Assembly (NCBI GenBank): GCA_019636275.1
Contig: JAHBXY010000081.1
Coordinates: forward strand, 1-39,999
DNA: 39,999 nucleotides
Source: Planctomycetota bacterium
GTDB lineage: Bacteria; Planctomycetota; J058
Direction: 5' to 3'
Shown: piece by piece, positions 22,933 through 33,310 of the stretch
Layout: each line of letters opens with the position of its first letter
How positions within the stretch are numbered: position 1 is the first letter of the stretch
Notes under the pieces: generated by a model
What the model was told of the DNA's origin: nothing
The model's database searches: none
The model's input: only the letters and a program-made list of their open reading frames with translations
Translations under genes and position numbers: made by a program

Positions 22933-24720
22933 ATGGACCCCTGGGACGTGATCGTCGTCGGCGCCGGCCACGCCGGGATCGAGGCCGCCCTGGCGGCGGC
23001 CCGCCTCGGGCGCCGCACGCTCCTGCTCACGGCCAACCTCGACACCGTCGGCAAGATGTCCTGCAACCCGTCGATCGGCGGGCAGGCCAAGGGCCAGATC
23101 GTGCGCGAGGTCGACGCGCTGGGCGGCGAGATGGGCCGCGCCGCCGACGCGACCGGGATCCACTTCCGCCTGCTCAACACGAGCAAGGGCCCCGCGGTGC
23201 AGGCGCCGCGCGCGCAGTGCGACAAGCCGCGCTACGCCGCCTACATGAAGCGCGCCGTCGAGGCGCAGCCCGGGCTGACGCTGCGGCAGGAGCACGTGAC
23301 CGACGTCCTCGTCGAGGGCGGCCGCGTCACCGGCGTGCAGGTGGGCGCGCGGGTCTACGCCGCGCGGGCGGTCGTGCTCACCAACGGCACGTTCCTGCGC
23401 GGCGTCCTGCACCAGGGCCTCGAGCAGCACGCGGGCGGGCGCATGGGCGAGCCGCCGTCGGGGCTGCTCGCGGCGCTGGCGGCCGCCGGGATCCGCACCG
23501 GACGCATGAAGACCGGCACGCCGCCGCGCGTGAACGGCCGCACGATCGACCCGGCGGCCATGGAGGCCCAGCCGGGCGACCCGGAGCCGGTCCTGTTCTC
23601 GTTCCTCTCCCAGGGCCCGCCGCCGCTGCCACAGGTGAGCTGCTGGGTGACCCGCACGACCGAGGCCACCCACGCGGCGATCCGCGAGAACCTCGACCGC
23701 TCGCCGCTCTACTCGGGCGTGATCTGCGGCGTGGGTCCGCGCTACTGCCCGTCGCTCGAGGACAAGGTGGTCAAGTTCCCCGACCGGGCCTCGCACCAGG
23801 TGTTCGTCGAGCCCGAGGGCCTCGACACGCTCGAGGTCTACCTGAACGGGATCTCCACCTCGCTGCCGCCCGACGTGCAGGCGCGGCTCGTGGCCTCGAT
23901 CCCGGGCCTCGAGCGGGCCGAGGTCCTGCGCTGGGGCTACGCCGTCGAGTACGACTACTTCCCGCCCACGCAGCTCTGGCCGAGCCTCGAGTCGAAGGCG
24001 GTGGCGGGGCTGTTCTTCGCCGGGCAGGTCAACGGCACGACGGGCTACGAGGAGGCGGCCGGCCAGGGCCTCGTCGCCGGGGTCAACGCGGCGCGCCTCG
24101 TCGCCCTGCAGCCGCCGCTCGTGCTCTCGCGCGACGCGTCCTACATCGGCGTCCTGATCGACGACCTCGTCACGCGCGGGACCGAGGAGCCTTACCGCAT
24201 GTTCTCGTCGCGCGCCGAGCACCGGCTGCTCCTGCGCCACGACAACGCCGACGAGCGGCTCACGCCGCTCGGCCGCGAGCTGGGCCTCGTCGACGACGCG
24301 CGCTGGGCCGCGTTCGAGGCCAAGCGCGAGGCCCTCGCCGCCGGCCGCGTCGCCTTCGCCCGCCGCCCCCACCTCGCGCGCGCCATGCGCCGCCAGGAGG
24401 CCGTCCTCGAGCAGGTGGCCGCCGACCTCCCCGACGTCCTCGCCCTGCCGGCCGGCGTGCGGCGGCTGCTCGAGACCGAGCTGCGCTACGCCGGCTACCT
24501 CGAGCGCCAGGCGGCGCAGGTCGAGCGCCAGCGCCGGCTCGAAGGGCTGCCGCTCCCCGACGACCTCGACTACCGCGGGCTCTCGGGGCTGGCCGTCGAG
24601 GCGCGCGAGAAGCTCGCGGCGGTCCGCCCCCGCTCGCTCGGCCAGGCCAGCCGCATCGCCGGCGTGAGCCCGTCGGACATCGACGTGCTGCTCATCCACG
24701 CGCACCGGCGCAGGGCCTGA
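22933..24720 (+). CDS. mnmG: tRNA uridine-5-carboxymethylaminomethyl modification enzyme, FAD subunit
   Basis: This 595-residue protein works with MnmE to install cmnm5/nm5 groups on the wobble uridine of certain tRNAs using FAD, NADH and methylene-tetrahydrofolate. The dinucleotide-binding motif VVGAGHAGIEAALAAARLG is at the N terminus. MSCNPSIGG and GVGPRYCPSLEDK supply the two conserved cysteines. YDYFPPTQLWPSLE and NGTTGYEEAAGQG are family blocks, and the helical MnmE-binding tail is complete (GVSPSDIDVLLIH). It is slightly shorter than the usual 620-630 residues. The next gene begins right after the stop. MnmE is not in this window. Confidence 0.98.
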   Translation: MDPWDVIVVGAGHAGIEAALAAARLGRRTLLLTANLDTVGKMSCNPSIGGQAKGQIVREVDALGGEMGRAADATGIHFRLLNTSKGPAVQAPRAQCDKPRYAAYMKRAVEAQPGLTLRQEHVTDVLVEGGRVTGVQVGARVYAARAVVLTNGTFLRGVLHQGLEQHAGGRMGEPPSGLLAALAAAGIRTGRMKTGTPPRVNGRTIDPAAMEAQPGDPEPVLFSFLSQGPPPLPQVSCWVTRTTEATHAAIRENLDRSPLYSGVICGVGPRYCPSLEDKVVKFPDRASHQVFVEPEGLDTLEVYLNGISTSLPPDVQARLVASIPGLERAEVLRWGYAVEYDYFPPTQLWPSLESKAVAGLFFAGQVNGTTGYEEAAGQGLVAGVNAARLVALQPPLVLSRDASYIGVLIDDLVTRGTEEPYRMFSSRAEHRLLLRHDNADERLTPLGRELGLVDDARWAAFEAKREALAAGRVAFARRPHLARAMRRQEAVLEQVAADLPDVLALPAGVRRLLETELRYAGYLERQAAQVERQRRLEGLPLPDDLDYRGLSGLAVEAREKLAAVRPRSLGQASRIAGVSPSDIDVLLIHAHRRRA

Positions 24721-25659
24721 GTGGAGCCACGGGGCGCGGTCCCGCGGCGGCGCGCGTCGCGGCGGGTGCTCTCCGACGTCCGGGCCGTCCGGCTGCGGCG
24801 AGCGCTCGAGGCGACGATCGGCCTCGCCGGGCTGCTGATGTTCCCCACGGGCCTCGTGCTCTTCGCGCTCCCGCCCGCCCACTTCGTCTTCTGGTTGGTC
24901 ACGCTCCTCGTGCTGCTCCTGGGGGCCATCACCGCGGGCGCAGGGTTCGTCCGGGTCGTCAACGGCGACACGCTGCGCCTCGACTTCGAGGAGGCCATGC
25001 GCGTCCGTCGCACGCTCCTGCGCGACCTCGCGCGCCGACTCGACGGCGGCCGCCTCGAGGAGCACGGGAGCCACACGGCGCGCGTCACCGGCCGCCGCGA
25101 CGGCCTCGAGGTGACCGTCACCGCCTGGGTCCAGCCTTTCATCCTCCCCGACACGGACGAGGTCACGTGGACGGTGGGCTTCGCCTCGCCGTGGGGGCCC
25201 GTGCTCATCCAGCGCGAGCTCCTCCTCGGGGGCGCCTCCCGGCTCGTCGTGCGCGGCGCGGCGGCGCCGCCCGTCGATGACGCGCTGACCGCGGCGCTCG
25301 TCACGGCCTTCGAGCGCCACCACGTCGAGGGCCCGATCGAGCTCGGCCCGCGCGGCCTCGTCGCCCGGACCCCGGGCCACACCCGGCAGCTCCTCCAGCC
25401 CCGGCAGCAGGAGGAGCTCCTCGCGTGCCTGCTCGACCTGGCGCGCCGGCTCGGCGCCCCGCGACCGGTCGAGGTCACCGCCAGCGCGCGTGAGTCCGCC
25501 GTCATCTGTCCGTTCTGCCGCGAGGTCGCCCAGGAGGGGCGCGAGGACTGCGGCGCCTGTGGGACGCCCCACCATGCCGCCTGCCTCGTCGAGCACGGCG
25601 GCTGCACCGTCGTCGGCTGCCGCTCGGCCCGCGGGTCGCGGCGCGCGCGGGTCACGTGA
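24721..25659 (+). CDS. Membrane protein with C-terminal RING-like zinc site
   Basis: This is a 312-residue protein with a GTG start immediately after the mnmG stop. Residues about 38-55 and 60-80 are two hydrophobic helices (GLLMFPTGLVLFALPPAHFV, then VFWLVTLLVLLLG). The middle is a beta-rich soluble domain of unknown type. The C terminus has eight zinc ligands starting at C263, spaced C-x2-C-x10-C-x2-C-x4-H-x2-C-x6-C-x4-C, the pattern of the prokaryotic RING-finger families (binuclear treble clef). Bacterial versions are often fused to membrane or peptide-repeat domains and have no proven ubiquitin-ligase role in most cases. The convergent neighbour carries almost the same zinc pattern at its N terminus, suggesting a functional link. 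Confidence 0.85.
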   Translation: MEPRGAVPRRRASRRVLSDVRAVRLRRALEATIGLAGLLMFPTGLVLFALPPAHFVFWLVTLLVLLLGAITAGAGFVRVVNGDTLRLDFEEAMRVRRTLLRDLARRLDGGRLEEHGSHTARVTGRRDGLEVTVTAWVQPFILPDTDEVTWTVGFASPWGPVLIQRELLLGGASRLVVRGAAAPPVDDALTAALVTAFERHHVEGPIELGPRGLVARTPGHTRQLLQPRQQEELLACLLDLARRLGAPRPVEVTASARESAVICPFCREVAQEGREDCGACGTPHHAACLVEHGGCTVVGCRSARGSRRARVT

Positions 25660-25937
25660 CTCCGGGCCGCCCCACGCGCCGTCGAGGCTCCTGGCCGCCT
25701 GCGCGGGACGTGGCAGGCTGCGTCCACGTGGGAGGCCCCATGCTCGCGGGACCGCGCCCAGTTGCCCGAGCGCGCCCGCCTGTCGATCACCGTCCCGCCG
25801 GCGTTCGCCCCCATGCCGCGCGTAGCGGCCCTGGTACTCTTAGGCGCGGTCGCTCCGGAGCGTGTTCTTCGAGCAAGGCGTGTCCGGGCCGCCGGCGTGC
25901 TGCTTGCTCTTCACGCGCACTTCGGGCGCGCTGACCG
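25660..25937. other. Intergenic region between convergent RING-like genes
   Basis: These 278 bp show no convincing gene. They contain a TACTCT hexamer (25835-25840), a perfect 12-bp palindrome CGCTCCGGAGCG (25851-25862) and a hairpin (25871-25909). A short GTG-started frame at 25862 runs antisense into the minus gene and lacks coding codon bias. A small RNA starting near 25847 is conceivable but unsupported. Confidence 0.4.
25871..25909. terminator. Hairpin between convergent genes
   Basis: GAGCAAG (25871-25877) and CTTGCTC (25903-25909) are perfect complements around a 25-nt GC-rich loop that can pair further. It is 29 nt after the stop of the minus-strand gene. There is no strong T tract on either strand. 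Confidence 0.35.
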
Positions 25938-27222
25938 TCAGCGCTCGGGCGGTCGATGCCCGGGCGCGAGGCCCCAGCCGCGGAGCCGCGCGAACGACCA
26001 CGCGTACTGCAGCCAGGTCGTGTCGCCCAGCTCAACGACGCGCTGGTAGCAGGCGATGGCTTCTCCCCGCCGCTGCTCCTGTTCGGCGAGCAGGCCCTGG
26101 AGCCAGTGCACCTCCTGCTGCGCCACGACCCGCGCTCGACGGCCGGGCAGTGTGCGGGCATCGCCGAGGAGCGCGGCCGGGTCGGCTCGCTCCAGCGCCG
26201 CCTCGACGAGCTGAGCAGGCCACGCGGGGAGGTCTTCCAGGTCGGGGGGCTCGACGCCTGTCTCGCCCAGGCCCGCGCGCCACAGCGCGAGGTGATGGAA
26301 CCGGGGGGCGCGGCGCTGCGCGTCGCGCAGGTCGTCCAGGGCGCCCGCGCGGTCGTCGCTCAGCGCGCGGACGAAGGCCCGGATGAGCAGCGACCAGCCG
26401 CTGTCGCGCCAGAGGTCGTGCTTCAGGGCGACCTCGGCGTCGTCGAGGGCGCCCGCGAGCTCCCCGCCCAGGCACCTGTCGATCGCCCGGCGGCGGGAGG
26501 TCTCGGGCTCCCGGGGACTCTCGAGCACGCACCGGTCGAGCGTGCGCAGGGCACCGGCCAGGTCGCCGGTTCCGCGGCGCGCCGAGGCCAGCGCCAGACC
26601 AGGGCCGCTCCTCGTCCAGGACCGCGAGCGCCCCGGCGAAGTCCCAGGCCTTCACGAGCGCGGACGCCAGGTGCTCGGCCTCCTGCGCGTCGCCGCTCGC
26701 GCCGAGGGCCTTCACGCGCTCCAGGGCCTCGTCCGCGCCGGCCTCGTCGCCGAGGTGTCCGAGCGCCTCGGCCTGGAGCAGGTGGCCGTAGGCGAACCGC
26801 GGGGCCAGGCGCACCAGCTCGGCCGCATCGGCGCGGGCGCCGCTCCAGTGGCGAACGGTCGCGCGCAGGTACGCTCGGGCGAGGAACGCGTCGGCGGCGC
26901 CCTCCAGCGCGACGGCCTCCTCCGCGGCGGCCAGGGCGCCCTTGACGTCGCCGGCCTCCAGGCGCTCCCTGGAGCGCGCGACGAGGTCCTCGGCCGAGGG
27001 CGGGCCGCCGACGCCCGACCAGCCGAGGCACAGGGAGTAGACGGGCGCGAGGAGCGCGTCGAGCCAGCGGCGAGGCGCGGGTTTGGCCCGGCCGCCCACG
27101 CAGCCGAGCGTGGTGCAGCGGCCGGCGAGCTGCCAGCACGCGTCATGCAGCCGCGAGCCGCAGCCGTCGCAGCCGATCGTGTCCCGCGGGGGAGCCTCGT
27201 CGTGGCAGAAGGCGCAGCGCAT
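25938..27222 (-). CDS. N-terminal RING-like zinc protein with TPR-type repeats, frameshifted
   Basis: The protein begins MRCAFCHDEAPPRDTIGCDG. Zinc ligands C3, C6, C18, C21, H26, C29, C36 and C41 are spaced C-x2-C-x11-C-x2-C-x4-H-x2-C-x6-C-x4-C. A short hydrophobic stretch (LDALLAPVYSLCLGW) follows, then helical repeats of TPR style (DVKGALAAAEEAVALEG and similar). The frame breaks near 26602. The first part reads ALAVLDEERP, and the other frame continues naturally with GLALASARRGTGDLAGALRT and more TPR-like helices to the TGA at 25938. Removing one base restores about 427 residues. The ATG at 27222 has a CATGAT hexamer 9 nt upstream and no clear ribosome site. It is convergent with the other RING-like gene. 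Confidence 0.8.
26600..26606 (-). other. Frameshift site in the RING/TPR gene
   Basis: A G run (26602-26604; CCC on the coding strand) sits where the frame changes. One extra base there explains both halves exactly, since the whole gene is 1285 nt, one more than a multiple of three. Coding bias is strong on each side in its own frame. Confidence 0.7.
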
Positions 27223-27231
27223 GCCGACGCG

Positions 27232-27237
27232 ATCATG
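27232..27237 (-). promoter_or_regulatory. Candidate -10 for the RING/TPR gene
   Basis: CATGAT on the minus strand ends 9 nt before the ATG at 27222, the same gap as for mnmG. The first base differs from the TAnnnT pattern, so support is weak. Confidence 0.25.
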
Positions 27238-27336
27238 AGCAGGACGCACCGCGATCGCAACACGCTCGCTGGAAGCCGCGGGTGGCCCCGGAGGCACGTT
27301 CGCCCCGAGCGTTGGCGCGCGGTCGGGCCGAGGTGC

Positions 27337-27342
27337 TAGGCT
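27337..27342 (+). promoter_or_regulatory. Candidate -10 hexamer for the squalene-oxidase-repeat gene
   Basis: TAGGCT lies 32 nt before the ATG at 27375. A TTGGCG at 27312 would be a -35 with a 19-bp spacer, longer than ideal. Confidence 0.4.
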
Positions 27343-27374
27343 CGGGACTGTCGCCAGACGGCGACGGTGGGCGG

Positions 27375-28517
27375 ATGCGAGCGAGTCGAACGAGTCCGGC
27401 GCTCCGACGCGTGACCGCCCTGGCCGTGGCGGCCGCGGTCGGCGCTGGCGCCCTCGCCCTGCCGTCGCCGGCCGCCGGGCAGGAGCGCGGCTGGCCGACG
27501 CAACGCAGCGCGGCCGACGCCGGCTTCGAGGAGCTCGACCGCGACACCCTCGACGCGATCGAGCGCGGCGTGGGCTGGCTGGCGCGCGAGCAGCTCTCGA
27601 CGTCGGGCCGCTGGCCGAGCACGCCGCAGCGCTACCAGATGTCCGTCACGGCCCTGGCCGGCCTGGCGCTCCTGGCCCACGGCGACACGCCCGACTCGGG
27701 CAAGTACTCGCGGCAGGTGCGCCGCGCCGTCGAGTGGATCCTCGAGAGCCAGCGGCGCACCGAGCGCGGCCATCGCTGGCACGGGCTGCTCTTCGAGGGC
27801 AACGACGACCCCTTCGAGGAGGGCGTGGAGAAGCCCATGCCCATGCACGGGCACGGCTTCGCCCTGCTGTTCCTGGCCGAGGCCTACGGGCAGACGCGCG
27901 AGCCGGCCCTGCGCGAGCGCATGCACGAGGCGATCACGGCCGCCGCGCGCCTCACCGAGCGCTCGATCACGCCCGACGGCGGCTGGTTCTACACCCCCGA
28001 CTCGCCGCGCGACGAGGGCTCGGTCACGATCACGCAGATCCAGGGCCTGCGCTCGGCGCGCAACGCCGGGATCTCCGTCGACGCGTCGGTGATCGACCGC
28101 GCCGTCAACTACATCAAGGCCTCGCAGGACCCGAAGGACGGCGGCGTGCGCTACGCGCTGCGCTGGGGCAAGACGTCGCCGGCCCTGACGGCGGCCGGCG
28201 TCTCGGTGCTCCACGCCGCCGGCGAGTACCACGGCGAGGCGCTGGAGAAGGGCTACGCCTACCTGCGCCAGCACCTGACGACCGACCCGAACAAGCACCC
28301 GTTCTACTTCTACACCCACCTCTACGCCGTCCAGGCCATGTTCCAGCGCGGCGGGCCGGAGTGGGCGCACTACTTCCCGGAGGTCCGGCGCGAGCTCCTG
28401 GCCCAGCGCCGCGGCTACCCCTACTGGGACAGCCACTACGGGAAGTCCTACGGGACGGCGATCGCCCTGCTCATCCTGCAGGTGCCGTTGCGCTACCTGC
28501 CCATCTTCCAGCGCTGA
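27375..28517 (+). CDS. Secreted prenyltransferase/squalene-oxidase-repeat protein
   Basis: This is a 380-residue protein. The Arg-rich start and hydrophobic stretch (VTALAVAAAVGAGALALPSP) with AAGQE form a signal peptide cut after about residue 37. The mature part has repeated alpha-alpha barrel units: GVGWLAREQLSTSGRW, AVEWILESQ, GGWFYTP and NYIKASQDPKDGGVRYAL, typical of the prenyltransferase/squalene oxidase repeat. The DxDD protonation motif of true cyclases is not evident, so this is more likely a periplasmic binding or scaffold protein than a terpene cyclase. Such secreted repeat proteins are abundant in Planctomycetota. The ATG at 27375 gives a proper signal peptide. The regulator downstream starts 4 nt after the stop, so they are one operon. 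Confidence 0.88.
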   Translation: MRASRTSPALRRVTALAVAAAVGAGALALPSPAAGQERGWPTQRSAADAGFEELDRDTLDAIERGVGWLAREQLSTSGRWPSTPQRYQMSVTALAGLALLAHGDTPDSGKYSRQVRRAVEWILESQRRTERGHRWHGLLFEGNDDPFEEGVEKPMPMHGHGFALLFLAEAYGQTREPALRERMHEAITAAARLTERSITPDGGWFYTPDSPRDEGSVTITQIQGLRSARNAGISVDASVIDRAVNYIKASQDPKDGGVRYALRWGKTSPALTAAGVSVLHAAGEYHGEALEKGYAYLRQHLTTDPNKHPFYFYTHLYAVQAMFQRGGPEWAHYFPEVRRELLAQRRGYPYWDSHYGKSYGTAIALLILQVPLRYLPIFQR

Positions 28518-28521
28518 GCCC

Positions 28522-31263
<2,742 letters not shown>

Positions 31264-31275
31264 CGGCCGCGAGCT

Positions 31276-31309
31276 CGTCCCCGACCCGCCAGAGCGAGCG
31301 ATGGGGACG
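31276..31309. terminator. Hairpin between convergent genes
   Basis: CGTCCCC (31276-31282) and GGGGACG (31303-31309) form a perfect 7-bp stem 12 nt after the regulator's stop. Flanking AGCTC repeats can extend the structure. There is no T tract. Confidence 0.35.
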
Positions 31310-31373
31310 GGCGGAGCGGGTCAGCTCGTGCCAGTCCGGGGCTCGCGTCGATCGCCCGCCCCTCGCGAGCGCG

Positions 31374-31862
31374 TCAGTCGTCGTAGTCGCCGCCGCCGCC
31401 GTCGTCGTCCCCGTCCGTGTCGACGACGGGCGGCCGACGGCCGCCGAAGCCGCCCGTGCCGTCCTGCTCGTCGGCGTACTCGCCGCGCGGCTCGGGCAGC
31501 GGGTCGGGCTCGGGGACGCGCTTGCGGCCGACGTCGGCCCACGGGCGGAGCAGCACGCGGCGCCGGTCCAGCTCCTCGGCCAGCCAGGGGTCGCGCGGCA
31601 CGCCGCGCGTCACCGCGGCGACGGCCTCGCGCGTGTCGCGGTAGTGCTCGTTCCAGCGCTCGACGTCGGGCCGGACCCGGCGCGCCTCGCGCTCGTCGGC
31701 GAACAGCTCCGCGAGCTCGGAGGGCGTCAACGGGCGCATGGCGCGCTCGTTCTGCTCGATCAGCGCCGGGTCGCGCCGGGTCTTCACCCGCTCGTTGCGC
31801 GTGCTCTTGCAGCCCGGCAGCGCCGCGAAGGCGACGAGCAGGCAGGGGATGGCGAGGCGCAT
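31374..31862 (-). CDS. Small lipoprotein with acidic/Gly tail
   Basis: This is a 162-residue protein. The signal MRLAIPCLLVAFAALPGCKS contains a lipobox (LPGC), so the mature protein should start at Cys18 and be lipid-anchored. Lnt at 10257 could complete its acylation. The body is charged and helical (PLTPSELAELFADEREARR), followed by a Pro-rich linker and a Gly/Asp-rich end (DTDGDDDGGGGDYDD). The family is not recognised. The ATG at 31862 has GGAG 6 nt upstream. The promoter region contains a striking inverted repeat (31871-31917). Confidence 0.82.
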   Translation of the reverse strand: MRLAIPCLLVAFAALPGCKSTRNERVKTRRDPALIEQNERAMRPLTPSELAELFADEREARRVRPDVERWNEHYRDTREAVAAVTRGVPRDPWLAEELDRRRVLLRPWADVGRKRVPEPDPLPEPRGEYADEQDGTGGFGGRRPPVVDTDGDDDGGGGDYDD

Positions 31863-31870
31863 GGGGGTCT

Positions 31871-31917
31871 CCGGCGGGGCGCGCGGGCGCCGACGATACC
31901 CGCCGGCGCCCCGCCGG
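31871..31917 (-). promoter_or_regulatory. 12-bp perfect inverted repeat centred on the lipoprotein -10 element
   Basis: CCGGCGGGGCGC (31871-31882) and GCGCCCCGCCGG (31906-31917) are perfect complements with a 23-nt gap. On the minus strand the hexamer TATCGT (31893-31898) lies in the middle, 30 nt before the ATG at 31862. The downstream arm overlaps the ribosome-site region. This could be an operator flanking the promoter. Confidence 0.4.
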
Positions 31918-32070
31918 CGCAACTCGCTCCGGTTCCGGAATGCGTCTCACCGTCTCTGGGATGGATCGAAAGTGGGCCGAGCCCTCGACCCGCGCGTGGC
32001 AGACCGTCACTCGACGACACATGGAGTTAGGCGCCGTCGAGGACCCCGTGCATCGGTCGGTGGGTGCTGG

Positions 32071-32076
32071 TACCCT
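32071..32076 (+). promoter_or_regulatory. Candidate -10 hexamer for the secreted protein gene at 32107
   Basis: TACCCT lies 30 nt before the ATG at 32107, with CTGGAGG as ribosome site between. The rest of 31918-32070 shows no gene or repeat. Confidence 0.35.
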
Positions 32077-32106
32077 GGTTGCACCTCGGACCTCTGGAGG
32101 CGCTCC

Positions 32107-33198
32107 ATGACCATCTTCCGTTTGAAGGCCCCCGGCGCCGTCGCGCTGGCCTTCCTCGTCGCCGCCGCCCCCCTCCAGGCGCAGGACAAGGGCGACCCGT
32201 TCGACATCTTCAACCCAGCCGCCCTGGGCGGCAGCGAGGGCGGGGCGGCCCCGGCGCCGCAGGGCGGCGCGATCCTCGACGCCGCCGGGCCGGCGCAGGG
32301 CAAGCCCGCGGCCCGCACGCGGATCGACGGGCCGGAGATGGAGCGGACGTTCGCCGAGGAGCGCGCCGAGCCGCCGCCGGCCGACGTGCGCCGCACGATC
32401 GACGACCGCATCACGCGCGACATCAAGGACCCGGCCGACCGCTTCGGCGCCGAGCTGACCGAGCTGAACCGCCGCGCGACGACCGACCCGGCCGGCGCGA
32501 CCCGCGAGGCCGTCCGCCTGGCGGGCGAGTCCGACGCCGGGTTCCCCGACCTGTCGACCGTCCCGGCCGTCGTCGGCGGCGCCCGCGACGAGGTCGACTT
32601 CGTGGCCGGCGCGATGGCTGGCGAGGACCGCTCGACCGGCCGCGCCGGCGGCTCGCCCTGGGACAACTTCCCCGCGGCCTACGCCAACCACGGCTACAGC
32701 GACCCGTCGGGCGTCTACCGCTCGAGCGGCTACGAGCCGATCCGTCGCCCCGAGGCGGGCGCGGCCAACGGGCGGATGAGCTGGTGGCAGAAGCTCATGC
32801 TCAGCTCGCTCGAGGGCGTGGCCGAGGGGATCAAGGGCCTGTCCGAGCGGCGCGCCAACGAGCTCCGCGCCCGCGAGGAGCGCATCCGCCGCGACTACCC
32901 TGAGTACCGCGCCTACGTCGAGGTCGAGTCGCGCCGCGCGATCGAGCGCAGCGCCTTCGCCCGCGCCAGCTACGACAAGCGCCTCGACGACCTGATCCTC
33001 GGCCCGGCCCGCAACCCGACGACCCCGACCGCCGCGGCGGCCCCGGTGACCCGGCCCGCCGACGTCTCGAGCGCGATCCGCGACTCCGCCCGGCGCCCGG
33101 TGGCCCGCCTGCCGCGCAAGCCCGACCCGGTCACGGGCGAGGAGCGGATCGAGATCGACATGCCGCTCGGCGTCGACCCGGTGCGCCCGATCCGCTAG
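32107..33198 (+). CDS. Secreted protein of unknown function
   Basis: This is a 363-residue protein. The signal peptide GAVALAFLVAAAPLQAQ has a likely cut after AQA (about residue 26). The mature protein begins with a disordered Ala/Gly/Pro region. Residues about 225-300 are a conserved-looking helical block (SWWQKLMLSSLEGVAEGIKG and then a highly charged helix with RRDYPEYRAYVEVESRRAIE). The C terminus is Pro/Arg-rich. No enzyme motif was recognised. The ATG at 32107 follows CTGGAGGCGCTCC. A strong hairpin follows the gene. It may be an envelope or cell-surface component; this is inference from secretion only. Confidence 0.82.
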   Translation: MTIFRLKAPGAVALAFLVAAAPLQAQDKGDPFDIFNPAALGGSEGGAAPAPQGGAILDAAGPAQGKPAARTRIDGPEMERTFAEERAEPPPADVRRTIDDRITRDIKDPADRFGAELTELNRRATTDPAGATREAVRLAGESDAGFPDLSTVPAVVGGARDEVDFVAGAMAGEDRSTGRAGGSPWDNFPAAYANHGYSDPSGVYRSSGYEPIRRPEAGAANGRMSWWQKLMLSSLEGVAEGIKGLSERRANELRAREERIRRDYPEYRAYVEVESRRAIERSAFARASYDKRLDDLILGPARNPTTPTAAAAPVTRPADVSSAIRDSARRPVARLPRKPDPVTGEERIEIDMPLGVDPVRPIR

Positions 33199-33228
33199 CG
33201 GCCACCCGCAGCTCGAGTGGTTCGGCCT

Positions 33229-33254
33229 GAGGGCGCGGCGCTCGCCGCGCCCTC
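33229..33254 (+). terminator. 12-bp perfect hairpin after the secreted protein gene
   Basis: GAGGGCGCGGCG (33229-33240) and CGCCGCGCCCTC (33243-33254) pair perfectly; the real loop is probably 4 nt or more. It begins 31 nt after the stop at 33198 and ends 20 nt before the fabI -10 hexamer. There is no T tract, but stem stability is very high. Confidence 0.55.
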
Positions 33255-33274
33255 GCGCGTTCCGGAGCGGTCGC

Positions 33275-33280
33275 TAGAAT
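33275..33280 (+). promoter_or_regulatory. Candidate -10 hexamer for fabI
   Basis: TAGAAT lies 30 nt before the GTG at 33311, followed by AGGAGGAGG as ribosome site. The preceding terminator-like hairpin isolates this promoter from the upstream gene. Confidence 0.45.
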
Positions 33281-33310
33281 GCGCGCCCCACCAGCAGGAG
33301 GAGGCGTCGC

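Noticed and set aside
25862..26386. GTG-started plus-strand frame after a TACTCT hexamer
   Set aside because: It runs antisense to the RING/TPR gene, lacks coding codon bias and encodes an Arg/Ala-rich sequence with no recognisable features.
27375..28517. Squalene-hopene cyclase
   Set aside because: The protein has only about 380 residues, a signal peptide and no visible DxDD motif. The repeat fold alone does not indicate cyclase activity.
31738..32106. N-terminal extension of the secreted protein gene back to 31738
   Set aside because: The ATG at 32107 has a good ribosome site and begins a signal peptide. The extension lacks coding bias and crosses the promoter of the divergent lipoprotein.
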